Positions 27,196 to 36,733 are shown, counted from the first letter of the stretch. The stretch: 64,000 bases of DNA from Anaerolineae bacterium (GCA_022822545.1 JAJEBE010000027.1:62001-126000), one strand, 5' to 3'. Numbers and translations are program-made. Notes: generated from the letters alone by a model not told the origin.

Positions 27196-27972
27196 CTACT
27201 CCACCCAGGGATCTGCTTTGGCCAACTCCATGATGTAGAAGACGGCGCCAGCCGGGTCTTCAATGACAGTGAACCAGCCGGCGTCGGGCGCTTCCATCTT
27301 CTGCGTGACTACCTTGCCGCCCAATTCTTCGACCCGTTTCATCGCCGCGTCGATGTCCGCGACGTGGAAATAAACCATCCACATAGGCGGCATCTTGCCG
27401 AAGTTCTCGTCCATTTGCATCATGCCGCCGTTGCTGCGGCCCTGGTTCGTGATGTGGATGTAATGCTCACCACCGTGGAACTCCCAGCCCAGCACGGCGC
27501 TGTAGAAGGCTTTGGCTGTCTCGGCGTCGCGCGTGAGCAGCTCGTTCCAGCACATGGCGCCGACGGTGTTGACGATGCCGGCGCCGATGTGTTGCTTGGG
27601 CTGCCACAAACCGAGATGCGCTCCCTCCGGATCCTGAATATGTAGCATGCGTCCGCTATCGAAGAGATCCATGGGCCCCATAATGATCGCGCCGCCATTC
27701 TCAGTGACGACATCGACCAGGGCATCGACGTCATCGACCGTCACATAGTTGAACCAAAACGACGGGATGCCCGGTGGAATCATGCCGCTCAAGGCGGCCG
27801 CGTTTTCGCCCTGATGCTGAAACATGGTATAGGTGTTGTTTTCGTCGATGGGGATCTGGTATTTGCCCCAGCCGAACAAGTCCATATAGAAGGCTATCGC
27901 CTTAGCTGGATCGGTCGAGGAGTTATCAGCCCAGGAAAAGGTTCCGTGCGGGTACTTCGTCACTTTGTACAT
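27196..27972 (-). CDS. double-VOC (glyoxalase/bleomycin-resistance fold) protein, copy 1
   Basis: 258 residues with two VOC domains (about 5-122 and 130-255). The first opens with HGTFSWADNSSTDPAKAIAFYMDLFGW. The second opens with GAMCWNELLTRDAETAKAFYSAVLGWEFHGG, with ending GAVFYIMELAKADPW. The arrangement resembles the small actinobacterial CFP-30B-like two-domain VOC proteins, whose substrates are unknown. It is one of three tandem paralogues on this strand, with palindromic repeats between them. It may act on a toxic aldehyde or other small metabolite, but nothing in the sequence fixes that. Confidence 0.85.
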   Translation of the reverse strand: MYKVTKYPHGTFSWADNSSTDPAKAIAFYMDLFGWGKYQIPIDENNTYTMFQHQGENAAALSGMIPPGIPSFWFNYVTVDDVDALVDVVTENGGAIIMGPMDLFDSGRMLHIQDPEGAHLGLWQPKQHIGAGIVNTVGAMCWNELLTRDAETAKAFYSAVLGWEFHGGEHYIHITNQGRSNGGMMQMDENFGKMPPMWMVYFHVADIDAAMKRVEELGGKVVTQKMEAPDAGWFTVIEDPAGAVFYIMELAKADPWVE

Positions 27973-27992
27973 GGAGTTTCTCCTGTGAGTAC

Positions 27993-28017
27993 GGGCGACT
28001 TACAAAGTCGCCCCTAC
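27993..28017. repeat. TGTAGGGGCGAC-type palindromic repeat
   Basis: GGGCGACTT-ACA-AAGTCGCCCCTAC, a perfect inverted repeat in the 73-bp gap between the first and second VOC genes. Confidence 0.85.
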
Positions 28018-28045
28018 GGTTTTATTTGAGCCAAAGGGTTTGGGG

Positions 28046-28834
28046 CTATTCTTCCCAGGGGTCGGCCTTGAAGAGTTCCATGATATAAAAATGCGCGCCG
28101 GCCGGGTCTGTCGCCAGCGCCCAATAGCCGGTATCCGGCGCGTCGTTCGGCCCCATGTGCACTTGCCCGCCCAGTTCGTTGACGCGCGCGATGCCGGCGT
28201 TGATTTCGCCGATGTTGAAATAGGGCATCCAGCAGGGCGGCGTATCGCCGAAGCTCTCATCCATCTCGATCATGCCGCCATTGTTGCGGCCCTGGTTCGT
28301 GATGTGGATGTAATGCTCGCCGCCGTGGAACTCCCAGCCCAGCACGGCGCTGTAAAAGGCTTTGGCCGTCGCCGCGTCGCGCGTGAGCAGCTCGTTCCAG
28401 CACATGGCGCCGACGGTGTTGACGATGCCAGCGCCGATGTGGTTTCGCGCCTGCCACAAGCCCAGCGCCGCGCCAGTCGGGTCCATCAAGAAGGCCATGC
28501 GTCCGCTGTCGAAGACATCCATGGGGCCAAAGATGATTTGGCCGCCATTGGCCGTGACGACCGGCAAGAGCGCATCGACATCATCGACAGCCACATAGCA
28601 TGACCAGTGCGATGGGATATTCTGTTCGAGCGCTTCCGGCGTCGCCTCGCTGAGGGCGGCGACATTTTGGCTCTGGTGCTGGAACATGGTGTAGGTCATG
28701 CCTTCGCCGATGGGGATATCGAATTTGCCCCAGCCGAAGAGATCCATATAGAATTGCTTGGCGGCTGCCGAATTGGTCGAACTGGTATCCGCCCAGCTAA
28801 ACGCGCCGTGGGGATATTTTGTTACTGTGTACAT
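28046..28834 (-). CDS. double-VOC protein, copy 2
   Basis: 262 residues with the same two-domain plan as its neighbours, including AFSWADTSSTNSAAAKQFYMDLFGW near the start and GAMCWNELLTRDAATAKAFYSAVLGWEFHGGEHYIHITNQGRNNGG in the second domain. The central parts of copies 1 and 2 are nearly identical, pointing to recent duplication or gene conversion. The first domain and the C-terminus (DTPPCWMPYFNIGEINAGIARVNELGGQ) have diverged, so the substrates may differ. AGGAGAAGC precedes the ATG. Confidence 0.85.
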   Translation of the reverse strand: MYTVTKYPHGAFSWADTSSTNSAAAKQFYMDLFGWGKFDIPIGEGMTYTMFQHQSQNVAALSEATPEALEQNIPSHWSCYVAVDDVDALLPVVTANGGQIIFGPMDVFDSGRMAFLMDPTGAALGLWQARNHIGAGIVNTVGAMCWNELLTRDAATAKAFYSAVLGWEFHGGEHYIHITNQGRNNGGMIEMDESFGDTPPCWMPYFNIGEINAGIARVNELGGQVHMGPNDAPDTGYWALATDPAGAHFYIMELFKADPWEE

Positions 28835-28854
28835 GAAGCTTCTCCTGTTAGCGC

Positions 28855-28917
28855 GGGCGACTCACGGAGTCGCCCCTACATTGTTATTTTCGGGCGACAT
28901 GGTATGTCGTCCCTACA
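28855..28917. repeat. two adjacent TGTAGGGGCGAC-type palindromes
   Basis: GGGCGACTC-ACG-GAGTCGCCCCTACA (28855-28880) and GGGCGACAT-GGT-ATGTCGTCCCTACA (28892-28917) lie in tandem, same orientation, between the second and third VOC genes. Arms differ but are self-complementary in each copy except at one position (G-T) in the second. Confidence 0.85.
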
Positions 28918-28936
28918 GTTGTTTTGCAGGCGCTGT

Positions 28937-29728
28937 CTATTCTTCCCAGGGCTCGGCCTGGATCAACTGGATGATGTAGAAATGGGCGCCGGCCGGGTCG
29001 GACATATAGGCGAAATGTCCGGCGCCGGGCGCTTCCGTCTTGGGAATGATGATCGTCGCGCCGGATTCGCTGGCCTGCGCGATGGACGCGTCGATGTCGG
29101 CGACGGTGAAGTAGGGCTGCCAGACGGAGGGCATCTCGCCGAAGCTCTCGTCCATCTGCATCATAGCGCCGTTGTTGCGGCCGCGATTCTGGATCATGAT
29201 GTAGCCGTTCTCGTCAACGATGTATTCCCAGCCGAACAGCGCGCTGTAAAAGGCTTTGGCGGCATCGGCGTCTTTGGTGAGCAGCTCGTTCCAGCACATG
29301 GCGCCGACGGTGTTGACGATGCCCGCGCCGATGTGGTTCTTCGCCTGCCACAAGCCCAGTTGCGCGCCAGTCGGGTCGATAAACTGCAGCATACGCCCGC
29401 TATCGAAGATATCCATGGGACCAAAGACAATCGTCCCGCCGTTGTCCGTAATCACCTCGACAAGGGCGTCCACATCGTCAACCGCGACATAGTTCGTCCA
29501 ATGAGAGGGGATTCCCTGCGCTTGCATGTCCGGCATCATCGCGGCGAAGCCGGCCGCGTGTTCGCCCTGATTCTGGAACATGGTATAGAACATGTCTTCG
29601 CCGATAGGTATATCCAAGGCGCCCCAGCCGAAGAGATCCATATAAAAGGCTTTTGCCGCCTCGGCGCTGGTCGACGTATTATCGGCCCAAGAAAAAGTGC
29701 CAGGAGGGTACTTGGTGACCTTGTACAT
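28937..29728 (-). CDS. double-VOC protein, copy 3
   Basis: 263 residues from the ATG at 29728 (GGAG seven bases ahead). A TTG two codons upstream is less likely. It is the most diverged of the three tandem copies: the second domain reads GAMCWNELLTKDADAAKAFYSALFGWEYIVDENGYIMIQNRGRNNGA. It keeps the same opening PPGTFSWADNTSTSAEAAKAFYMDLFGW and the C-terminal FYIIQLIQAEPWEE. It is probably the first gene transcribed of the array, and no promoter is obvious. Confidence 0.85.
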   Translation of the reverse strand: MYKVTKYPPGTFSWADNTSTSAEAAKAFYMDLFGWGALDIPIGEDMFYTMFQNQGEHAAGFAAMMPDMQAQGIPSHWTNYVAVDDVDALVEVITDNGGTIVFGPMDIFDSGRMLQFIDPTGAQLGLWQAKNHIGAGIVNTVGAMCWNELLTKDADAAKAFYSALFGWEYIVDENGYIMIQNRGRNNGAMMQMDESFGEMPSVWQPYFTVADIDASIAQASESGATIIIPKTEAPGAGHFAYMSDPAGAHFYIIQLIQAEPWEE

Positions 29729-29864
29729 CGTCAATCTCCATAGAATATCTGTTCAGGGCAGCCTATCCTAATGCAAGACAGCCGCCCCGTCAATATGGCA
29801 GATTGCGCATCCCGGGCATCACAGGCAGGCGCTTGTTTCACAGCCTGTCAGAAATCAGAGCGCC

Positions 29865-30722
29865 TCATTGCTGCGCCATCTCTTTGTGCTTCAGGGACTC
29901 TTGAATTTCGAAGATGGAGCCGGCGTTTTCCGGCTTGGGCAGGGGAATGATGACTGGCACCGCTTCCGCGCGGGGCCTCACACTTGGCTGGCCACGGAGG
30001 ACAGTCGCGCAATAATCGTCATAGGCGGGCACGCCCAGCAGGGGCCAGGAATCGAGCGAGCAATACTCAAAGAGCAGCAGGCGGCGCGGATTCGCCGAGT
30101 GATTCGGCGTCGAGGCGTGCAGGGTGCGGGCATGGTGAATCGTGATGCCGCCCGCCTTCACCAGGCATTTCTCCACTTGGGGCGGCTGGAAGCCGGGCTC
30201 GCTGACCGCGCCGACGAAGACGCCGTTTTCGTGGTGGCTGTGCAGCTCGCCTTTGTGGGAGCCGGGCGCCATCAGCATGCAGCCGTTCTCTTCGGTCATG
30301 TCATCGATGCAGACGCCGACGGCGAGAATGTCGTCGTTGGTATGGGGATAGAAAGCCCAATCCTGATGCCACTCGACCGCGCTGCCGTGGTCCGGTTCTT
30401 TCATGTTCAGCTTGGTGTTGTTGCGCCGGAGGCCGGGGCCGATCAGCTGTTCGACGATGTTTAGAATGCCATCATGCCGCATGGTCTGGTCGTAGACCTC
30501 ATGCTGTATGATCGGGTTCTTGATGCGGCGCAGACGGGGATGCTCGGCGCTGTGGTTCGGCTCGAGGTCGAAGATGTCATCGCTGGCGGCGACCGCGCGC
30601 GAGCGATCGACGAATTCATCGGTGACGCGCTGCAAGGCCGCCAGCTCGTCGGCGCTGAGTACGTTCTCCACCGTCAAGAAGCCATTTTCGTGATAATAAG
30701 CGATTTGTTCCGCGCTTAGCAT
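29865..30722 (-). CDS. phytanoyl-CoA dioxygenase (PhyH) family iron/2-oxoglutarate oxygenase
   Basis: 285 residues, starting MLSAEQIAYYHENGFLTVENVLSADEL as most PhyH proteins do. The iron facial triad is visible as HxD in EWHQDWAFYPH (about residues 118-120) and the distal His in GGITIHHARTLHAS (about 199-206); an Arg in NPRRLLLFEY can bind 2-oxoglutarate. These enzymes hydroxylate small molecules or lipids, and the substrate is not readable. AGGAG lies nine bases before the ATG. Confidence 0.9.
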   Translation of the reverse strand: MLSAEQIAYYHENGFLTVENVLSADELAALQRVTDEFVDRSRAVAASDDIFDLEPNHSAEHPRLRRIKNPIIQHEVYDQTMRHDGILNIVEQLIGPGLRRNNTKLNMKEPDHGSAVEWHQDWAFYPHTNDDILAVGVCIDDMTEENGCMLMAPGSHKGELHSHHENGVFVGAVSEPGFQPPQVEKCLVKAGGITIHHARTLHASTPNHSANPRRLLLFEYCSLDSWPLLGVPAYDDYCATVLRGQPSVRPRAEAVPVIIPLPKPENAGSIFEIQESLKHKEMAQQ

Positions 30723-30837
30723 TTCTGGTTTCTCCTGAAGTGAATTTGGGCAGAAGTATGTTAGATTGCAGCCGCGCTGTCAACAGAATTGATCCTGATT
30801 GCCGCAGATGTGTTGAGAATGCTGAGCGACAGAGCTT

Positions 30838-30863
30838 GGGCGACCTGGTAGGTCGCCCCTACA
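30838..30863. repeat. TGTAGGGGCGAC-type palindromic repeat
   Basis: GGGCGACCT-GGT-AGGTCGCCCCTACA, a perfect inverted repeat in the gap between the PhyH and SnoaL-like genes. Confidence 0.85.
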
Positions 30864-30925
30864 TCGAAATGTCCGTCCGGGGTTTGGAAAGGTGTATCGG
30901 CGCTATTGATTAACGCGGCAGGTTT

Positions 30926-32008
30926 CTACCACAGCTTGGCGACGCCTCGTTTGCGCGCCTCGATCTGATCGCGCAGCCGCGCCATCAGGTCAATGTCCAT
31001 CTGGCGGAAGAGGTCGATCATATCGATGGGCACCCAGTTCTCGATCAGAAATTCGCCGTCGCGTTTCCACCAGTCGAAGTCGCGCATGGTCATCAGTTTG
31101 CCCGTGGCGGGGACGCCGGCATAGTCGCCATGATTGTAGGAGAAGGCGCCGTCCCAGATGCCGGCGCAGCAGTATGCGCCTTCGCCGATCCAGCCCATGG
31201 CTCGTCCGCGCGGGTCCGCGTCAATATCGCGATCGCCGAAGCCGTGGAGCCAATTGCGCTGATGAAAGTCCTCGTACTCTTCCAGCGTGTGACAAGCGCC
31301 GATGCCGCTGGGACCATACCATTTCATATCGGAATGCCAGTATTTGCGCTGCTGCATGGAGCGTAGATCGCCACCATCGCGCGCGCGGACGTAGCGGCGC
31401 ATGCCCCCCGCCATCGCCGCGACGAGTTGCGAAGATTTTCGCGATTCGAGCGGGTCTTGCTCGGTGAGCAGGATGCCGTCCTTGGCCAATGGTCCTGGGA
31501 TCTTGCCGCCTTCAGCGCCGGGGGCGGGCGGCAGGAGTTGAAAGCCCGCCTGCCGTATCAGCGCCAGAATATCCAGTTGCAGGTAAGCTTCGGCGACCCG
31601 TCCTTCGCGCATGACGTAAAAGACGCCAAACCAGATATTGGTCTTCTTGCCGGTCGCCGGTATGCCCAGCCAGTCCTCGACGAAGACGCCGGTCATGTAA
31701 CCGCAGCCGCTGACCCATTCTTCGCCGGCGGCTGAGCCGTAGCGGCTGGCGCCGTCGTCGACGCCGCCCATGAAGACATAAGGAGACCGCTTGAGATCGG
31801 GAAAGGCGCGGCGCAGCGGCAGCCAGAAATCGGCGATGACGGGGTCGGCGCCGGTGATCCGATCGATGGGCGCGGAGACATTCCAGTTGACATCTTCATG
31901 CAGGGCGGCGCGGAGCAGGTCGGGCAGTTGGTCGATTGTGGCGTGGTTGAGCCGCTGCCAGAGATCCCAGACCGCTTCTTTGTTCGCTTGGTTTAGTTGA
32001 GTGGACAT
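30926..32008 (-). CDS. protein with two SnoaL/NTF2-like domains
   Basis: 360 residues. The N-terminal half (about 8-165) and C-terminal half (about 205-345) each have the cone-shaped SnoaL/NTF2 pattern. Examples are ALHEDVNWNVSAPIDRITGADPVIADFWLPLRRAFPDL with GIPATGKKTNIWFGVFYVMREGRVAEAYLQLDILALIRQAG, and HSDMKWYGPSGIGACHTLEEYEDFHQRNWLHGF with GVPATGKLMTMRDFDWWKRDGEFLIENWVPIDMIDLFRQM. These folds bind hydrophobic or sugar-like small molecules; some are isomerases or cyclases. The function is unknown here. It lies between the PhyH gene and the sugar-acid dehydratase on the same strand. Confidence 0.8.
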   Translation of the reverse strand: MSTQLNQANKEAVWDLWQRLNHATIDQLPDLLRAALHEDVNWNVSAPIDRITGADPVIADFWLPLRRAFPDLKRSPYVFMGGVDDGASRYGSAAGEEWVSGCGYMTGVFVEDWLGIPATGKKTNIWFGVFYVMREGRVAEAYLQLDILALIRQAGFQLLPPAPGAEGGKIPGPLAKDGILLTEQDPLESRKSSQLVAAMAGGMRRYVRARDGGDLRSMQQRKYWHSDMKWYGPSGIGACHTLEEYEDFHQRNWLHGFGDRDIDADPRGRAMGWIGEGAYCCAGIWDGAFSYNHGDYAGVPATGKLMTMRDFDWWKRDGEFLIENWVPIDMIDLFRQMDIDLMARLRDQIEARKRGVAKLW

Positions 32009-32038
32009 AAGAGTTTTTCCTGGAAAACTTGGTTTGCA

Positions 32039-32063
32039 GGCGACTCACAGAGTCGCCCCTACA
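32039..32063. repeat. TGTAGGGGCGAC-type palindromic repeat at the end of the dehydratase gene
   Basis: GGCGACTC-ACA-GAGTCGCCCCTACA. On the reverse strand its TGTAGGGG edge supplies the TAG stop (32061-32059) of the dehydratase gene, so the insertion sets that protein's C-terminus. Confidence 0.8.
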
Positions 32064-34089
32064 TTATGTCTTTTGTTGGGGATTGAGAATTACATTCGGG
32101 TTTTGATTCTTCCGCTTGCCGTTCGAACTCTGCTTGCAAACCCGCTTGCAGGATTTCGGTGATTCTGTCGACATCGTAGACGCTGCCGGCCCAGACGCCG
32201 CCGCTGGCCGCTTGCAGCGCCGCCCAGAGCCGCGTATCGGCAGGCAGGTCGGGATGGGGCTGCAAGTTTGGATGCGGCTCGCGCGAGTCAAGCAACGCTT
32301 GCGCTTCGTCCGCGGTCAGCGCGCCCGCCGCCGTGCCCACCAAGTCTACCGAGCCGCTGAGCGCCTTGCGGTTGATGGCTATCTCGATGAGGTCGCCATC
32401 GCGCAGCTTGCCGATGGGACCGCCGGCCAGCGCTTCCGGCCCCACGTGGCCGATGCAAGCGCCGGTGGAGACGCCGGAGAAGCGGGCGTCGGTGATGATG
32501 GGCACCTCTTTGCCCCAGGGGATGAACTTGAGGGCCGAGGTCAGTTGATAGGTCTCTTCCATGCCGGTGCCCATGGGACCGACGCCTGTCAGAACCAGCA
32601 CGTTGCCCGGTTGTATTTTCTCGCCTTCCAAGCCCTTGAGAGCGCGGATGGCCGCCCGTTCCGAGGTGAAGATGCGGGCCGGGCCGCGATGCCGATAGAT
32701 GCCGTCGGCGCCGACGACTGACGGGTCGATGGCGGTGGCTTTGATGACCGAGCCTTCCGGCGCGATATTGCCGACCGGGAAGACGACTGTGCTGGTCAGG
32801 CCACGTTCACGCGCGCTGTCGGGCGACATGATGACATCATCGGGATCAATGCCGTCATTGCTCCGCAGGCGTTCGCGGGCGAGGCGGCGGCGGTCGCTGT
32901 CAGCCCACCAGTCCAGCACAGTATCGAGTGTATCGCCGGTGACGGTGCGCACATCGGTGTTCAGCAGGCCTTGGGCGCGCAGGTGCAGCATCACTTCGGG
33001 CACGCCGCCGGCCATGTAGACCTGCACGGTGGGATGGTTGCGCGGTCCGTTGGGCAGGGCATCGACCAGGCGCGCGGTGCTGCGGTTGACGCGGATCCAG
33101 TCATCGACCGATGGCGGCCTGAGGCCAGCGGCGTGGGCGATGGCGGGGATATGCAGCAGCAGATTGGTGGAGCCGCCGAAAGCGGAATGCACCAGCATGG
33201 CGTTTTCCAGCGCGGCTGGCGTGATGATATCGGCCAGGGTCGTGCCGGCCGCTTTGAGGTTGAGCAAGGCAAGCGCCGAGCGGCGGGCGTTATCCAACCA
33301 GATAGCTTCGCCGGAGGGCACCAGAGCGCAGTGGGGCAGGGACAAGCCGAGGGCTTCGGCGACCACCTGCGAGGTGGCGGCTGTGCCCAGGAATTGGCAG
33401 CCGCCGCCCGAGGAGCCGCAAGCTTTACAGCCCATCTCGGCGGCGTAATCAAGGCTGATCAAGCCGTGGGCGAAGCGCGCGCCGATGGTCTGCACGGTGC
33501 CGGCGTCTTCCGCGCCTTCGGCGGGCAGGGTGACGCCGCCGGGCACGATGATGCCGGGCAGATCGCCGCAGCCGGCCAGGGCGATCATGGCGGCGGGCAA
33601 GCCTTTATCGCAGGTGGCGACGCCCATGACGCCATCGCGGGTGGGCAAGGAGCGGATCATGCGGCGCATCACGAGGGCGGCATCGTTGCGGTAGGCGAGG
33701 CTGTCCATCATGCCGGCCGTGCCTTGGGAGCGGCCGTCGCAGGGGTCGGAGCAGTAGATGGCGAAGGGGATGGCGTCCTTGGCGCGCAGGGTCTCGGCCG
33801 CTTCCTGCACGAGCAGGCTGATCTCCCAATGGCCGGTGTGATAGCCGAGGGCGATCGGGCGGCCGTCTTCGGCGCGCAAGCCGCCTTTGGTGCTGACGAT
33901 GACGTATTGCTCGCGGTTGACCTCTTCCGGGTGCCAGCCCATCGCCACATTCTGCGTCATGGCGAAGAGGTTGCCGCTGGCTTCATTGAGCAGCATGTCC
34001 TCGTCAAAGGGCAGCTTGCCCTCGCGTCCCTGACCGCGCGTGCGCGTGGTAGGCAGCAATTCCGCGCCGCCGTAGATGTCGCTCTGCAT
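32059..34089 (-). CDS. IlvD/Edd-family sugar-acid dehydratase (YjhG/YagF-like)
   Basis: 676 residues from the ATG at 34089 (AGGAG eight bases ahead). An upstream in-frame start at 34125 has no ribosome site. The Fe-S-type dehydratase cysteines are in [17 protein letters not shown] and [16 protein letters not shown]. The long N-terminus and the order [21 protein letters not shown]...[14 protein letters not shown] fit YjhG/YagF (D-xylonate dehydratase) better than dihydroxy-acid dehydratase, so the likely reaction is dehydration of an aldonate to a 2-keto-3-deoxy acid. The gene fits a sugar-acid pathway with the neighbouring SDR, FAH and enolase-family genes. The C-terminus ends in a palindromic repeat. 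Confidence 0.9.
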   Translation of the reverse strand: MQSDIYGGAELLPTTRTRGQGREGKLPFDEDMLLNEASGNLFAMTQNVAMGWHPEEVNREQYVIVSTKGGLRAEDGRPIALGYHTGHWEISLLVQEAAETLRAKDAIPFAIYCSDPCDGRSQGTAGMMDSLAYRNDAALVMRRMIRSLPTRDGVMGVATCDKGLPAAMIALAGCGDLPGIIVPGGVTLPAEGAEDAGTVQTIGARFAHGLISLDYAAEMGCKACGSSGGGCQFLGTAATSQVVAEALGLSLPHCALVPSGEAIWLDNARRSALALLNLKAAGTTLADIITPAALENAMLVHSAFGGSTNLLLHIPAIAHAAGLRPPSVDDWIRVNRSTARLVDALPNGPRNHPTVQVYMAGGVPEVMLHLRAQGLLNTDVRTVTGDTLDTVLDWWADSDRRRLARERLRSNDGIDPDDVIMSPDSARERGLTSTVVFPVGNIAPEGSVIKATAIDPSVVGADGIYRHRGPARIFTSERAAIRALKGLEGEKIQPGNVLVLTGVGPMGTGMEETYQLTSALKFIPWGKEVPIITDARFSGVSTGACIGHVGPEALAGGPIGKLRDGDLIEIAINRKALSGSVDLVGTAAGALTADEAQALLDSREPHPNLQPHPDLPADTRLWAALQAASGGVWAGSVYDVDRITEILQAGLQAEFERQAEESKPECNSQSPTKDIM

Positions 34090-34111
34090 GTAGTTATCTC
34101 CTGACTGATTT

Positions 34112-34285
34112 ACCACCGAGTACACCGAGTTAAAGTGAGTACACTGAGATTCTGTTTGCTAACGAAGGAAGTGTGAATGGCTGTGCTAACTGTCAGTCGG
34201 GGGCCTTTGCGCGTGTTTCGCCGCAAGCCAAGTCACAATCAATGCCCTCTGATTCCTCTCTTTTTCCTCTGTGTACTCGGTGGTT
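34112..34285. repeat. inverted pair of CCACCGAGTACAC elements
   Basis: ACCACCGAGTACACCGAG (34112-34129) has an inverted partner CTCTGTGTACTCGGTGGT (34268-34285) matching at 17 of 18 bases, about 140 bp apart, between two divergent genes. Related fragments lie at 6901-6930, 12801-12820 and 37531-37600. Confidence 0.7.
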
Positions 34286-34320
34286 AAATTGTTCGCAGAA
34301 AACTTAAGAGTGAACGGATT

Positions 34321-35121
34321 ATGACACAGATGCGATTCTCAAATCAAACCGTCATCGTCACTGGCGCGGGCGAGGGCATCGGTTACGAGGTGGCGCGGCA
34401 ATTCTGCTTCGAAGGGGCGGATGCGCTTTTGAATGACATCTTGCCGGAACGCGCGGCTGCCGCGGCTGAGCGCATCGCCGCGGAGACCGGCGCCCGCTGC
34501 ATCGCTGCGCCCGGCGATGTCGCTGATGTTGAGATGGCGCGCAGCTTGGTGCGGGAAGCGGTGGAGAAATTCGGCCGGCTGGATGTCTGCGTCTGCAACG
34601 CCGGGCTGACCTCCTGGGGCGACTTCTTCAACTATACGCCGGCGGATTTCGAGCGGGTGGTGAGCGTCAACTTGCGCGGGACGTATTTTCTGGCGCAGGC
34701 GGCGGCGCGGCAATTTCGCGAGCAGGGCGGGGGCGGTCGCATCGTGCTGATGTCGTCGGTGACCGGGCATCAGGCGGTGCCTTACCTCAGCGCTTATGGC
34801 ATGACCAAGGCGGCGCTGGAGATGCTGGCGCGGAATCTGGTGCTGGAGCTGAGCCCGCACGGCATCACGATCAATTGCGTGGCGCCGGGCGCGGTCATCA
34901 CGCCGCGCAATCTCGGCGACGACCCGGATTATGAAGCGACCTGGGCGGCCTTGACGCCGGTGGGGCAGGCGATACAGGTTGAGGATATCGCCAACGCCGC
35001 GCTTTTCCTGGCGTCGAAGGCATCGGGCAAGATCACGGGTCAGGCGATTGTGGTGGATGGCGGCTGGAGCGCGACCAGCCCGATACCGGATATGGAGTAT
35101 GGGAAGGAATACAAGAACTAG
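34321..35121 (+). CDS. short-chain dehydrogenase/reductase, sugar type
   Basis: 266 residues of the classical SDR family. The cofactor loop TGAGEGIG is at about 15-22, CNAG in VCVCNAGLTSW, catalytic Ser in MSSVTG, and YxxxK in YGMTK (about 160-164). GKITGQAIVVDGGWS ends the fold. It oxidises or reduces a hydroxyl with NAD(P). Next to a sugar-acid dehydratase (divergent) and an FAH hydrolase cluster, a sugar or 2-keto-3-deoxy acid dehydrogenase role is plausible but unproven. Confidence 0.9.
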   Translation: MTQMRFSNQTVIVTGAGEGIGYEVARQFCFEGADALLNDILPERAAAAAERIAAETGARCIAAPGDVADVEMARSLVREAVEKFGRLDVCVCNAGLTSWGDFFNYTPADFERVVSVNLRGTYFLAQAAARQFREQGGGGRIVLMSSVTGHQAVPYLSAYGMTKAALEMLARNLVLELSPHGITINCVAPGAVITPRNLGDDPDYEATWAALTPVGQAIQVEDIANAALFLASKASGKITGQAIVVDGGWSATSPIPDMEYGKEYKN

Positions 35122-35127
35122 GGCTAT

Positions 35128-35505
35128 TCAGCCGGGCGATTGCACCGTATTAGTAGGTTCCGCTTCGGTTGAATCTTCCTTGCGCCGCCGGCCGCGCATA
35201 ATGTCATAGCCCAGCCAGCCCAGCGCCAGCAGCGCCAGCCCGACGCCGCCGATGACCATCATATTGTATTGCTCGGTCACGAGGCGCCGCCGTTCGATAT
35301 CGGCGGCCATCAGGCCCTGCGCCTGCGCCTTGCTCTCCAGCTCGACCTCGCCGCCGGCCTCGTGGATCTGCGCCGCCGTGTTGACAGACAGCTTTTTCGA
35401 TGCGTCCATGTAACGAAAGGCTGAGAATCCAACCAGCAAGATTCCCACAACAATGGCTGTGAACAGCAGACGATCAAGGACACCGGTATATGTCAGATTG
35501 CGCAT
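35128..35505 (-). CDS. small two-segment membrane protein, unknown function
   Basis: 125 residues. There are membrane segments at about 13-30 (LLFTAIVVGILLVGFSAF) and about 82-100 (MMVIGGVGLALLALGWLGYDIM), with a charged, helical, probably coiled-coil region between (KLSVNTAAQIHEAGGEVELESKAQAQG). The C-terminal tail is basic, then acidic. I do not recognise the family. It converges on the SDR gene (6-base gap) and diverges from the Gfo/Idh gene. Confidence 0.6.
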   Translation of the reverse strand: MRNLTYTGVLDRLLFTAIVVGILLVGFSAFRYMDASKKLSVNTAAQIHEAGGEVELESKAQAQGLMAADIERRRLVTEQYNMMVIGGVGLALLALGWLGYDIMRGRRRKEDSTEAEPTNTVQSPG

Positions 35506-35529
35506 TAGTCTCTTCTCGCAAAGCTTTCG

Positions 35530-35558
35530 TTGCCTTATGGTTCCCGAAAATCTACAAT
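35530..35558 (+). promoter_or_regulatory. promoter of the Gfo/Idh-SDR-FAH-M24-enolase gene run
   Basis: The -35 box is TTGCCT (35530-35535), the spacer is 17 bases and the -10 box is TACAAT (35553-35558), about 40 bases ahead of the ATG at 35599. The following five genes run in the same direction with gaps of 10 to 165 bases, so this could drive most of them. Confidence 0.65.
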
Positions 35559-35598
35559 AGGCGCACTTATTCGCGCGCTTATTTTACGGAAGAGAAGC

Positions 35599-36714
35599 AT
35601 GACAGACAAGCTCGTATCGGTGGGGATGGTCGGCACAAGTTGGTGGGCGGACGCCATGCACTTGCCGGCGTTGGCCAGCCACCCGGCCGCGCGGACGGTC
35701 GCCATCTGCGGCCGCAATCGCGAAAACGCGGGGAAAATGGCGGATGCCTGGGGCATCCCGGGGGTCTATACTGATTACGCCGAGATGATCGATAGCGCCG
35801 ACTTGGATGCGCTGATTATTTCGACGCCCAACGATTCGCATTATCCGATTACGATGAGAGCTTTTGAGCGGGGCTTGCACGTTCTCTGCGAGAAACCGAT
35901 CGCCATGACTTACGGGCAGGCGCGGGAAATGGCGGATGCGGCGGCGGCGAAGGGGCTAAAGACCCTCGTCCCCTTCACCTACAGCTTCATGCCGACGGCG
36001 CGCTACCTCAAGGAGTTGATTGATGGCGGCTACCTGGGGGTCCCCTACCACTTGAATATGCGTTATTACACTGGTTATGCCCGGGCCGGCGACTACATTT
36101 GGCGGCTGGATCGCAAGATTGCCGGCAGCGGCGTCATTGGCGATCTGGGCACACATTTCCTCTACCTCGCCGAGTGGCTCTATGGCGAGATCAGCGCGGT
36201 GACGTGCCGCCTCGGTTTCTCCGTGCCGCGGCCACGGCTGGACCCGCAGGGCAATGAGTATGAGTTGTGCGATGACTCCTGCATGTTGACGCTGGAATTC
36301 GCCAATGGCGCGCTGGGCATGATCCACTGCACGGCCGTCTGCTATGAGGATAGTCCCTTCGGTCAGACGCATCACATGGAGTTTCACGGCTCGGATGGGA
36401 CGCTCTACAGCTTCACCGATTGGGACAAGACGCAGCAAGTGAAGGGGGCGCGGGTCGGCGAAGGCTTGGCGCGCGAACTGCCGATTCCCGATCATATCTG
36501 GGGCGCCGCCCGCCGCGATACGGTGCATAATACCTATCGCGATATGTTCCGCTCGGAAGATCACATGATCCGCGGCTTCATCAACGGCATCTTGAATGAC
36601 AGCGAACTCGCGCCGAATTTCGAGCACGGGGCGCGGATGCAACGTCTGGTGAGCGCCGCCTTGCGGAGCCACGAGAGCGGCAGGCGGATTGAGGTGGAGA
36701 CGATCGTTGAGTGA
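35599..36714 (+). CDS. Gfo/Idh/MocA-family oxidoreductase
   Basis: 371 residues from the ATG at 35599 (GGAAGAGA ahead). The N-terminal Rossmann part starts [24 protein letters not shown], and [11 protein letters not shown] (about 103-113) carries the conserved catalytic Lys of the family. The C-terminal alpha/beta domain has [17 protein letters not shown] (His near the substrate). Members oxidise or reduce sugars and inositols with NAD(P). The location within an oxidative sugar cluster fits a sugar dehydrogenase, but the substrate is not given by the sequence. Confidence 0.9.
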   Translation: MTDKLVSVGMVGTSWWADAMHLPALASHPAARTVAICGRNRENAGKMADAWGIPGVYTDYAEMIDSADLDALIISTPNDSHYPITMRAFERGLHVLCEKPIAMTYGQAREMADAAAAKGLKTLVPFTYSFMPTARYLKELIDGGYLGVPYHLNMRYYTGYARAGDYIWRLDRKIAGSGVIGDLGTHFLYLAEWLYGEISAVTCRLGFSVPRPRLDPQGNEYELCDDSCMLTLEFANGALGMIHCTAVCYEDSPFGQTHHMEFHGSDGTLYSFTDWDKTQQVKGARVGEGLARELPIPDHIWGAARRDTVHNTYRDMFRSEDHMIRGFINGILNDSELAPNFEHGARMQRLVSAALRSHESGRRIEVETIVE

Positions 36715-36733
36715 TAGGAAAAAGGCGGAGAGT

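Noticed and set aside
6969..32063. The TGTAGGGGCGAC palindromes as a CRISPR array
   Set aside because: Copies are dispersed rather than regularly spaced, arms vary, and no cas genes are present.
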